The translations under genes were made by a program, and so were the position numbers. Positions 32,824 to 40,679 of a stretch of 54,791 nt of DNA are shown in pieces. The notes beneath the pieces are model-generated. The model was not told the DNA's origin and did no database searches. It saw only the letters and a list, made by a program, of their open reading frames with translations. Source of the DNA: Phycisphaerales bacterium (lineage in GTDB: Bacteria; Planctomycetota; Phycisphaerae; Phycisphaerales; UBA1924); assembly GCA_013360675.1 (NCBI GenBank), contig JABWBB010000008.1, forward strand, positions 1 through 54,791, in the 5' to 3' direction. How positions within the stretch are numbered: the stretch's first letter is position 1; every line of letters starts with the position of its first letter.

Positions 32824-33401
32824 ACCCCGAGCACGCCCCGCTCCGCAAGCACGAGTTCGACGGCATCTGCGAGTACGACAACCCCACCCCCGGGTGGTGG
32901 CACGCCCTCTTCATCGTCTCGATCATCTTTTCCTTCTTCTACTACGTCTATTACGAGGGGAACCGCGACGCGGCCACCATCTGGTCTCAACTCGACGCGG
33001 CCCAGACCGAGGAGACCAAGCGGATCTTCGGCGCGATGGGTGAGTTGCAGCCCGACGCCGCCACCCTCGTCATGCTCATGGGCGACGAGAAAATGATGAA
33101 GGTCGGCGCGGGGATGTACCAGTCGGCCTGCGCCGCTTGCCACGCCAAGGACGGCGGGGGCATCAACGGCGTCAATCTGACCGACAACCACTACAAGAAC
33201 GCCGCCTCGATCGAAGACCTCTTCCGTGTGATCACCGAAGGGGCCGGCTCGGGCGCGATGCCTTCGTGGCGTAACAACTATTCCCAGAATGAGCGTGTTC
33301 TCCTCGCGGCATTCGTCGCTTCATTGCGAGGCACGACGCCATCTTCTCCGCGGCAGGCCGAGGGTGAAGTCATTCCATCCTGGCCCACGGGAGGCAAGTA
33401 G
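32820..33401 (+). CDS. ccoP: cbb3 oxidase subunit III CcoP, one-haem form
   Basis: This 193-residue protein starts with the CcoP signature HEFDGICEYDNPTPGWWHALF, followed by one membrane helix and a cytochrome c domain with CAACH (Cys104-His108). The axial Met is probably in GAGSGAMPSW. Standard CcoP is about 290-310 residues with two CXXCH motifs; here only one is present and the protein is about 100 residues shorter. The sequence shows no frameshift or remains of a second haem domain, so the short form seems real. Start 32820 overlaps the ccoQ stop (ATGA). Confidence 0.93.
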   Translation: MNPEHAPLRKHEFDGICEYDNPTPGWWHALFIVSIIFSFFYYVYYEGNRDAATIWSQLDAAQTEETKRIFGAMGELQPDAATLVMLMGDEKMMKVGAGMYQSACAACHAKDGGGINGVNLTDNHYKNAASIEDLFRVITEGAGSGAMPSWRNNYSQNERVLLAAFVASLRGTTPSSPRQAEGEVIPSWPTGGK

Positions 33402-33406
33402 CGACG

Positions 33407-34840
33407 ATGGGCGGAGCGAGCGGCCAATCTCCTCCCCGCCCCGCGCCCCCCAACACGGACGCCGGGTCGGTTCTCTCCACGCTCAACGATGACGGTACGC
33501 GCCGGTGGATCAAGCCCCGCCTAAGCCCGGGGCGCTGGTGGTCGCGCCGGCGAGGCGTGGCCTGGCTGCTCATCGCGATCTTCACGCTCATCCCGCACCT
33601 GCGGATGAATGGCAAGCCGCTCATCCTGCTCGACCTCGCCACGCGCCGCTTCACCTTCTTCGGGCACACCTTCCTGCCTACCGACACCATCCTGCTCGCC
33701 CTGCTGCTGATGGGGGTCTTCTTCACGGTCTTCCTGTGCACCGCGCTCTTCGGGCGCGTCTGGTGCGGGTGGGCCTGCCCCCAGACGGTCTACCTCGAGT
33801 TCGTCTACCGACCCATCGAACGTCTCTTCGAGGGAGGGCCCGGGCGCAGGCACATCGCGTGGCTGCACGCCACGGGCCTGGGGCGCGTCCTCAAACACCT
33901 CACTTACATCCTCGTCTCCTGCTTTCTCGCCCACACGTTCCTCGCCTATTTCGTCGGCACCGATACGCTCCGCCAGTGGGTCGTCCAATCACCCTTTCGC
34001 CACCCGGGGCCCTTCCTCGTCATGGCGGTCACCACCAGCCTGATGCTCTTCGACTTCACCTATTTCCGTGAGCAAACCTGCATCGTGGCCTGCCCCTATG
34101 GGCGCATGCAGTCCACGCTCCTGGATCGCCGCTCGCTCATCGTCACCTACGACCCCAACCGCGGCGAACCCCGGCGAGGCGCGGGCGTCATCGCCCTGGG
34201 TCAACTCAAGCAGGGCGACTGCGTCGATTGCGGCTTGTGCGTCGCCACCTGTCCCACGGGCATCGACATCCGCAACGGCCTCCAAATGGAGTGCGTCCAC
34301 TGCACCCAGTGCATGGACGCCTGCGACGCCGTCATGGCCAAGATCAAGAAACCCCTGGGCCTGATCCGCTACGGGTCGCAGGCCGAACTCGCCGGCGAAA
34401 AGGCCGGCCTGCTCCGCCCGCGCACGCTCATCTATCCGACCCTCATCGCCCTCATCGTGACGGCGATCGTGATCGTCATCGCCCGCCAGGGGCCCGCCAG
34501 CGTCCGTGTACTCCGCGGCCGCGGGCCGGTCTACACCACCCTGCCCGACGGTGCCATCGCCAACCCGATCCTCATCAAGATCGCCAACCGACGCGATGCT
34601 CAGGCCACCTTCACCCTCGACGCGGCGGGGGCCCAGGTCCGCTCCGACGCCTTCCCCGCCACGCTTAAGCCCGGCGAAGTCGCCACCCTGCCCGCCACGC
34701 TCATGGCCCGGCGCGACGATTTCACGCAGGGTCGCCTCGACGTACGCCTCATCATCCTCGGCGAAAACGGGCTTACGATCGAAGAACCCCACCGCATGGG
34801 CGGGCCGGCAGCCCACCCCAGGCAGGAACCCAAGCCATGA
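33407..34840 (+). CDS. ccoG: cbb3 oxidase accessory protein CcoG/FixG (ferredoxin-type)
   Basis: CcoG is a membrane iron-sulfur protein implicated in copper reduction during cbb3 maturation. In the 477-residue product the N-terminal half has helices (WLLIAIFTLIPHL, LLALLLMGVFFTVFLCTALFG) and GRVWCGWACPQTVYLEF. The central ferredoxin region is CVDCGLCVATCPTGIDIRNG followed by CVHCTQCMDACDAVM. The C-terminal region has an extra helix and an Ig-like beta domain. Gene order and motifs agree. It starts at ATG 33407, 5 bases after ccoP, and overlaps ccoH by ATGA. Confidence 0.95.
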   Translation: MGGASGQSPPRPAPPNTDAGSVLSTLNDDGTRRWIKPRLSPGRWWSRRRGVAWLLIAIFTLIPHLRMNGKPLILLDLATRRFTFFGHTFLPTDTILLALLLMGVFFTVFLCTALFGRVWCGWACPQTVYLEFVYRPIERLFEGGPGRRHIAWLHATGLGRVLKHLTYILVSCFLAHTFLAYFVGTDTLRQWVVQSPFRHPGPFLVMAVTTSLMLFDFTYFREQTCIVACPYGRMQSTLLDRRSLIVTYDPNRGEPRRGAGVIALGQLKQGDCVDCGLCVATCPTGIDIRNGLQMECVHCTQCMDACDAVMAKIKKPLGLIRYGSQAELAGEKAGLLRPRTLIYPTLIALIVTAIVIVIARQGPASVRVLRGRGPVYTTLPDGAIANPILIKIANRRDAQATFTLDAAGAQVRSDAFPATLKPGEVATLPATLMARRDDFTQGRLDVRLIILGENGLTIEEPHRMGGPAAHPRQEPKP

Positions 34841-35274
34841 TCCGATTCAAGCCATGGCCCGGGATCATCTTCGTGCTCCTCGCCGGTAATGTCGTCATCG
34901 TCATCATCACGATCGTGGCGGCGGCGATCTCACACTCGCCGGTCGAACCCGACTATTACCGACGCGCCGTCGAGTGGGACCAGGTGAAATCTCTCCGCGC
35001 CGACACGCCCCCGTGGGTCGTAACCGCCTCGCGCGACGCGCAGGGCCTGCGCCTTTCGCTCACGAGTTCGCAGGGCACGCCCCCGGACTCGGGCGTATCG
35101 CTCACCGCCCAGTCGCAGGCCCGCGACGTTTACCAGGATCTCACGCTTGAGCCGCTCGAAGCGGGGGAGTATCGCATCGCTTCGCCGGTCGACGGGGGCG
35201 CGCTTCGCGTTGTGGTCGTCTCGGGCACGCGCGTCACGGTCCTGCGCGTGCCCATCTCCGCGAGGTCCCCGTGA
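34837..35274 (+). CDS. ccoH: cbb3 assembly protein CcoH/FixH
   Basis: The 145-residue product has one N-terminal membrane helix (WPGIIFVLLAGNVVIVIITIVAAA) followed by a periplasmic beta-rich domain. The motif SPVEPDYYRRAVEWDQ matches the FixH signature region. CcoH is needed for stable assembly of the cbb3 complex. The gene overlaps ccoG at its start (ATGA) and the next gene at its end (GTGA), so it is translated within one chain of coupled genes. Confidence 0.88.
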   Translation: MIRFKPWPGIIFVLLAGNVVIVIITIVAAAISHSPVEPDYYRRAVEWDQVKSLRADTPPWVVTASRDAQGLRLSLTSSQGTPPDSGVSLTAQSQARDVYQDLTLEPLEAGEYRIASPVDGGALRVVVVSGTRVTVLRVPISARSP

Positions 35275-36017
35275 TCGACACGCCCGCCATCCTCGCGATC
35301 GTGGGCAGCAGCCTCCTGGGCAGCCTGCATTGCGCGGGCATGTGCGGGCCGCTCGCCGTCGCTGCGTGCGGCACGACCGCTGCCCGGCCCGTGCCCATCC
35401 GGGTGAACGGGCGTGCGCTCCTCCGCGCCGGGCTCTGGCGCAACGTGGTGCTCTACCACACCGGACGCCTCGCGGGGTATCTCGCCTTGGGCGCGACGGC
35501 GGGGGCCCTGGGCTCGGGCGTTAACCTCGCGGGGAGTCTTGCTGGCGTGCAGAACGTCGCCATATACACCGCCGCCTGTGTGGTGATTCTCATGGGCGTG
35601 GCCATGCTCGCCGCTGGCTTTGGGCTTCGCGCACCGGGTTTATTCTGCCCCCGGTGGTCCCCGTTCACCCGTCTCGGGCGGGCGATTCATCGCTGGCCGC
35701 CCTTATCGCGTGCGGGGGCGATTGGCCTGCTTACCTCGGCCCTCCCCTGCGGCTGGCTGTGGATCTTCGTCGTCGCCGCCGCGGGCGCGGGCGGCGTCGC
35801 CGCCGGCGCCCTCACCATGCTGGCCTTCTGGGTCGGCACCGTTCCGATCCTGACGATCATCGGCGGGGGCCTCGGCCGCGCCCTGCTTCCGCTGCGATCA
35901 CGCATCCCGATCATCACGGGCGTGGCGATCATCGTCCTGGGCGGGCTGATGCTCGCGACCCACGCCGCCCGCCACGCGCATCAACCTCAGGCCGCCACGC
36001 TCTGCAATGCCCCTTGA
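35271..36017 (+). CDS. Sulfite-exporter TauE/SafE-like (DsbD-type) membrane protein
   Basis: The 248-residue polytopic protein has about six helices and a signature near the start, SLLGSLHCAGMCGPLAVA, with a conserved H-C-x-G-M-C-G-P segment found in the SafE/UreH-like and DsbD-transmembrane group. Such genes commonly lie between ccoH and ccoI, where they are thought to assist metal delivery or thiol transfer for oxidase maturation. It begins at GTG 35271 inside the ccoH stop and overlaps ccoI by 11 bases. Specific transport activity is not proven for this type. Confidence 0.82.
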   Translation: MIDTPAILAIVGSSLLGSLHCAGMCGPLAVAACGTTAARPVPIRVNGRALLRAGLWRNVVLYHTGRLAGYLALGATAGALGSGVNLAGSLAGVQNVAIYTAACVVILMGVAMLAAGFGLRAPGLFCPRWSPFTRLGRAIHRWPPLSRAGAIGLLTSALPCGWLWIFVVAAAGAGGVAAGALTMLAFWVGTVPILTIIGGGLGRALLPLRSRIPIITGVAIIVLGGLMLATHAARHAHQPQAATLCNAP

Positions 36018-38457
36018 CGCCGCCATCGCCAGCCCCACGACCACCGCGTGCGTGCACTGCGGCCTGCCCGCGCCCGACGACGACGCGCCTGCCTTCTGCT
36101 GCCACGGCTGCGAAGCCGCGTATTCGCTCATCGCCACCTGCGGGCTCGATCGCTACTACACCCTGCGCGACACGCCCGAGCATGGCGAACTCCCCGCGTC
36201 GTCGGATCACACCTACGCCGAGATGGATGACCCCAGCTATCACGCCCGCCACGTGATCATGACCCGCGACGGGCTCCACGCCATCGAGTTGTCCCTCCCC
36301 TCGATGCACTGCGGCGCATGCATGTGGCTGCTCGAGCGATTGCCCCGCCTGGTGCGCGGCGTAGCCGAGGCCCGCGTCAACCTCCGCCAGGCCACGCTGC
36401 TGGTGCGCTGGGACAACCGCGCCGTGCCCCTCTCCCGCATCGCGCGCACGCTCGACACGCTCGGGTATCCCGCGCGCGCCCTCGCCCCCGATTCCCAGCG
36501 ACAGGCCAGGATCGCGGCCAATCGGCGCGACCTCGCCCACATCGGTGTCGCCGGCGCGTGCGCGGGCAACGCCATGCTCTACGCCATCTGTCTCTACGCT
36601 GGCCTCTTTGAGGGGATCGAGCCCGGCCCGGCGACGATGTTCCGCTGGTTGAGCCTTTGTGTCACGAGCGTCGCCCTTGCCTGGCCCGGGCGCGTCTTCT
36701 TTGCCAATGCGTGGGCCTCGATTCGCACCCGCACGCCCCACCTCGACCTGCCCATCTCTTTCGCGCTCATCGCGGGCGGCGGGTGGAGCCTCATTGCCAC
36801 GCTCACGGGCAAGGGCGAGGTCTATTTCGATTCACTCAGCGTGCTGGTCTTCATCCTGCTCGCGGGGCGCTACCTCCAGAAACGCCGCCAGCAGGCCGGG
36901 TCCGACGCCGTCGCCGCCCTCTTCACCCTCACGCCCACCCGCGCCCGTCGGGTCGAAGGGAACAGCCTCCGCGAGGTTCCCATCGAGAGCCTCGCCCTCG
37001 GCGATGAGATCGAGGTCCGCGCGGGCGACAGCCTCCCCGCCGACGGCGTAATCCTCGCGGGCGATTCCAGCGTCGATCAGTCGCTGCTGACGGGCGAATC
37101 GCGCCCCGCGCCCATCGGCGTGGGCTCGCGGGTCTGCGCGGGGACCGTCAACTTGGGCGATGTGCTCCGAATCCGCGTCGAAAAGACCGGCGACTCCACG
37201 CGCCTGGCGGGGATCGTCCGCCTGGTCGAGCAGGCCGCCCAACGACGCGCACCCATCGTGCTCTTCGCCGATCGCCTCGCGGGGCTGTTCACCGTGGGCA
37301 TGCCGGCGTTGGCCGCCATAGTCGCCATCATCTGGCTGTTCATCGAACCATCGCGCTCGGTCGAACTGGGCGTGGCGCTGCTGGTGGTGACCTGCCCGTG
37401 CGCGCTGGGCCTGGCCACGCCGCTGACGCTCGTCGTGGGGCTGGGGCGTGCCGCCCGCCAGGGGCTGCTTATCAAGGGGGGCGACGTCATCCAGCGCGTG
37501 GCCGAGAGCCGCCTGATCCTGCTCGATAAGACCGGCACGCTGACCCTGGGGCGGCCCCGTGTGTGTGCGTGGGAAGGCGACGAATCGATCCGCCCCCTCG
37601 TCGCCGCGCTCGAGGGTCGCACCGCCCACCCCGTCGCCCAGGCCCTGCGCGAGGGCTACGAGCATGTCGCCCTGCATGTCGAGAAAGCCACCCACACTAC
37701 CGGCGCGGGCGTGACGGGCGTGGTCGCGGGGCGCACACTCCGCGTCGGCTCGCCCGCCTTTGTCGCGCGCACGCTCGTTCCGCATGAGGCGGCGTCGATG
37801 CTCGCGCGCACAACGCAGATCGCGAGGGAGGGCTTGACCCCCGTCGTGGTTGGCGTCGATGGCGTGCTTGGCGCCATCGCGTTGCTCGGCGATGACGTCC
37901 GACCCGAAGCCGCCGATGCGGTCGCACGCCTGCACGCGCTGGGCCTGCGCGTGGGGATCCTGTCGGGTGACCATCCAAGCGTGGTGGACGCCGTCGCCCG
38001 CCGGGCGGGGATCGATTCATCGAGCGTGGTGGGGGGACTCTCTCCCGAGGATAAGGTGGCGAGAGTACAACTGGCGCGTGGCGGGGGTCGGGTCGTGTTC
38101 GTGGGCGACGGAGTGAACGACGCCGCCGCACTCGCCGCCGCCGACGTGGGCGTGGCGATGCAGACGGGCGCCGAGGCCGCCCTCGCCGCCGCCGACGTCT
38201 ACATCGCCCGTCGGGGGCTGGCCCCGCTGATCGACCTGGTGGTGGGCTCGCGCACGGCGATGCGCACGATCCGCCAGAACTTGGTCGCGTCGTTCATCTA
38301 CAACGTGCTCGCGGTCACGGGCACGCTGTTGGGCCTTGTCACGCCGCTGCTGGCCGCGCTCATCATGCCGATGAGTTCGATCACGGTCCTGAGCGTGGCG
38401 TTACGCTCGCGCACGTTCCGCGAGGCGTCCCCCACTCCCCCGGAGAGCCATCCATGA
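36007..38457 (+). CDS. ccoI: Copper-transporting P-type ATPase CcoI/FixI
   Basis: The 816-residue P1B-type ATPase delivers copper for cbb3 oxidase assembly. Order: an N-terminal Cys-rich region (CVHCGLPAP, CCHGCEAAYSLI), a heavy-metal domain with MHCGACMWLLERL, helices, the actuator motif LLTGESRPAP, the transmembrane metal site VTCPCALGLATP, the phosphorylation site LDKTGTLTLG, the ATP-binding region and hinge GDGVNDAAAL. All are intact. It overlaps the SafE-like gene by 11 bases and ccoS by ATGA (38454-38457). Length and the Cys-rich front match FixI rather than general CopA pumps. Confidence 0.95.
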   Translation: MPLDAAIASPTTTACVHCGLPAPDDDAPAFCCHGCEAAYSLIATCGLDRYYTLRDTPEHGELPASSDHTYAEMDDPSYHARHVIMTRDGLHAIELSLPSMHCGACMWLLERLPRLVRGVAEARVNLRQATLLVRWDNRAVPLSRIARTLDTLGYPARALAPDSQRQARIAANRRDLAHIGVAGACAGNAMLYAICLYAGLFEGIEPGPATMFRWLSLCVTSVALAWPGRVFFANAWASIRTRTPHLDLPISFALIAGGGWSLIATLTGKGEVYFDSLSVLVFILLAGRYLQKRRQQAGSDAVAALFTLTPTRARRVEGNSLREVPIESLALGDEIEVRAGDSLPADGVILAGDSSVDQSLLTGESRPAPIGVGSRVCAGTVNLGDVLRIRVEKTGDSTRLAGIVRLVEQAAQRRAPIVLFADRLAGLFTVGMPALAAIVAIIWLFIEPSRSVELGVALLVVTCPCALGLATPLTLVVGLGRAARQGLLIKGGDVIQRVAESRLILLDKTGTLTLGRPRVCAWEGDESIRPLVAALEGRTAHPVAQALREGYEHVALHVEKATHTTGAGVTGVVAGRTLRVGSPAFVARTLVPHEAASMLARTTQIAREGLTPVVVGVDGVLGAIALLGDDVRPEAADAVARLHALGLRVGILSGDHPSVVDAVARRAGIDSSSVVGGLSPEDKVARVQLARGGGRVVFVGDGVNDAAALAAADVGVAMQTGAEAALAAADVYIARRGLAPLIDLVVGSRTAMRTIRQNLVASFIYNVLAVTGTLLGLVTPLLAALIMPMSSITVLSVALRSRTFREASPTPPESHP

Positions 38458-38648
38458 GCGTGCTCTACCTGATGGTGCCCATGGCGCTGGTGCTGGGGAT
38501 CGGCGCGGTGATCGCCTTCATCTGGGCGTCGAAGACTGGGCAATATGACGATGTGGACTCCCCCGCACACCGCATGCTCCACGACGATCCCCCCGACCCA
38601 CAGGCCACAGACACGCCCGGGAATAAAACCAATTCGCGCACGCCCTAG
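38454..38648 (+). CDS. ccoS: cbb3 oxidase maturation protein CcoS
   Basis: The 64-residue protein is one membrane helix (VPMALVLGIGAVIAFIWASKTGQYDD) with a polar Asp/Pro tail. FIWASKTGQYDDVDSPAHRML is the CcoS hallmark region, the helix ending followed by GQYDD and a P-x-x-R. CcoS is required for haem b and copper insertion into CcoN. It closes the oxidase locus; the convergent SecA-like gene ends 24 bases further on. Confidence 0.92.
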   Translation: MSVLYLMVPMALVLGIGAVIAFIWASKTGQYDDVDSPAHRMLHDDPPDPQATDTPGNKTNSRTP

Positions 38649-38672
38649 TCCTCGTGCTGTATCCCTCGCCGT

Positions 38673-40679
38673 TTAGCGAGCCACATTGTGCATGGCCATC
38701 TCGAACCAGTCGTCGGCCTTGGCCACCTCGGCGCGGATCGTCCGCCACCGGGCGCTGGCCAGATGCTGCGCGACGCGCCACAACAGCGATGCGCATAGCC
38801 GCGAGGGCGCACCGGGTGGCACCAAGCGATACAACCACACTAGCACGCGCGGGCCGTGCCGCTGGATCAGCCGATCTTCGAGCGAGACATAGGCCTGTGC
38901 CATTCCAGGATCGCCCTGGCGTCCTGCGCGTCCGAACAACTGACGATCTACCCGTCGCTCATCGTGACGTTCGGTCGCCAGCACCACCAGCCCGCCCGCC
39001 TCGCGCGCCTCGGGCGAGAGCCGGATGTCCGTCCCGCGTCCGGCCATGTTGGTCGCGACTGTGACTGCCCCCGCCTCGCCCGCCCGCGCCACGATCGCCG
39101 CCTCGTCGGCCTCGCGCGACGCATTGAGCACACTGGCCTGGATTCCCCTCGCGGCGAGCATCGCGGCGATCTGCTCCGACGTCGCGATATCCCACGCCCC
39201 GACCAGCACCGGGCGCTCCCGTGCGTGCTCCTGCTCCACGCGCACCGCCAACGCCTCGAGCTTTTCCTGTCGCGTGTGAAACACTTGATCGGGCGGCTCC
39301 TCGCGGACTACCGGCTTGTGCGTGGGCACACGCACGACAGGCAGTTGATACGCCTCCCACAGTTCGTGCGCCACCTCAGCCGCGGTGCCTGTCATTCCTG
39401 ACACACGCCGATACCGCTGGATGAATCCGCGATAACTGATCCGCGCCACGGGCCCCGAATCGGCCGAGACGGGCAGTCCTTCCTTCGCCTCGACCGCCTG
39501 GTGGATTCCCAGTTGCCACTGTCGACCCGGCAGTGCACGCCCGGTCGATCGATCGACGATAAGCACCTCGCCATCGCGCACCAGATAGTCCCGGCCTCGC
39601 ATGTAGAGCACCCGTGCCCCGATCGCCGTGGTCAAGAGTTCTTCGCTGCGGCGGGGGCCCGCCCAAAACGCAGGCAGGTGCGCCGCCATGGTGGCGAGCG
39701 CAGCACGCCCCACGGGCGTCAGCCGCACACGGCGTTGCACATGATCGATCGTGTAATCTCGCCCTTCTTCAAATCGATCAGCCAGCATGGCGGCGAGCCG
39801 GAAATGCTCGGCCCCGCCCGCCTCGGCCTGCCCCTTCGCCGACGAGATGATGGCCGGGGTCACCGCCTCGTCGACCAAGATCGAGTCAGCCTCGTCCACG
39901 ATCGCCGAATAGAGCCCGCGCTGCACCACCCGTTCGCCCCAGCGGTCCTTCTCCTTGGCCTCGGGGGCGAGTTCCGAAAGCAGCAGCCCGGCCAATCGCG
40001 GCGCCAGCGGCGAGACCAGCCGATCGCGCAGGTAATCAAAGATCACCTGCTTGTCGGCCGCATATGTCACGTCGGCGTTGTACGCGGCCCTGCGCTCGGG
40101 CGGGGGCATGCCGTCGCTCAGCACACCCACGCGCACGCCCAGCAGCCGGTACGCCTCTTTCGTTGTCTCGGCGTCGCGCTGCGCGAGGTAATCATTGACC
40201 GTCAGCACGTGCACGCCGCGTCCCTGCCATGCGTCCAGCGCCGCCGGCAAGATCGCCGTGATCGTCTTCCCTTCGCCCGTGGCCAGTTCCGCGCAGCACC
40301 CGCGTGACATCGCCAGCGCGGCGTGCACCTGCACCGGGTGCAGCGACAACGCCGTCGCACGACGCACCGCCTCAAAGCCCGCGGCAAAGGCCCTGTCCAC
40401 CGCGTCGACGTCATCGTGCCGCAGCACGGCCAGTTCTCGCACACCTTCGACATGCGACGCAAAGGCCGCCGCGGAATGATCGCGAAGTGCCGCGCCCAAA
40501 GAGAGGATCCGCTCGACCCGCGCGGGATCGAGCCTCCTGGCCCTGGCCCGCGCCGCGAACCCCGACGCGCGAGCCCCGAACACATCGGCCCCGCGCAGCG
40601 GTTCTCGACGCTCCCCCGGCGCCGCCAGGAACGACCAGAGGCGTCGGTCCACGCTCGGGCGATGGGCGGCGTCGGGCAT
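38673..40679 (-). CDS. Short SecA paralogue (SecA-like translocase ATPase)
   Basis: The 668-residue SecA-family ATPase is shorter than housekeeping SecA (about 900 residues). The motor is complete: Walker A TGEGKT (134-139), TVNDYLAQRDAE, VDEADSILVDEAVTPAIISS, GMTGTAAEVAHEL, ATNMAGRGTDIRL and QLFGRAGRQGDPG. The N-terminal region differs from normal SecA, and the C-terminal linker/Zn (SEC-C) tail is absent. The start at 40679 overlaps the stop of the M50-HlyD gene in TGATG, so it is co-translated with that gene and probably part of the same machine. Not the main SecA; a dedicated export motor is inference. Confidence 0.9.
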   Translation of the reverse strand: MPDAAHRPSVDRRLWSFLAAPGERREPLRGADVFGARASGFAARARARRLDPARVERILSLGAALRDHSAAAFASHVEGVRELAVLRHDDVDAVDRAFAAGFEAVRRATALSLHPVQVHAALAMSRGCCAELATGEGKTITAILPAALDAWQGRGVHVLTVNDYLAQRDAETTKEAYRLLGVRVGVLSDGMPPPERRAAYNADVTYAADKQVIFDYLRDRLVSPLAPRLAGLLLSELAPEAKEKDRWGERVVQRGLYSAIVDEADSILVDEAVTPAIISSAKGQAEAGGAEHFRLAAMLADRFEEGRDYTIDHVQRRVRLTPVGRAALATMAAHLPAFWAGPRRSEELLTTAIGARVLYMRGRDYLVRDGEVLIVDRSTGRALPGRQWQLGIHQAVEAKEGLPVSADSGPVARISYRGFIQRYRRVSGMTGTAAEVAHELWEAYQLPVVRVPTHKPVVREEPPDQVFHTRQEKLEALAVRVEQEHARERPVLVGAWDIATSEQIAAMLAARGIQASVLNASREADEAAIVARAGEAGAVTVATNMAGRGTDIRLSPEAREAGGLVVLATERHDERRVDRQLFGRAGRQGDPGMAQAYVSLEDRLIQRHGPRVLVWLYRLVPPGAPSRLCASLLWRVAQHLASARWRTIRAEVAKADDWFEMAMHNVAR

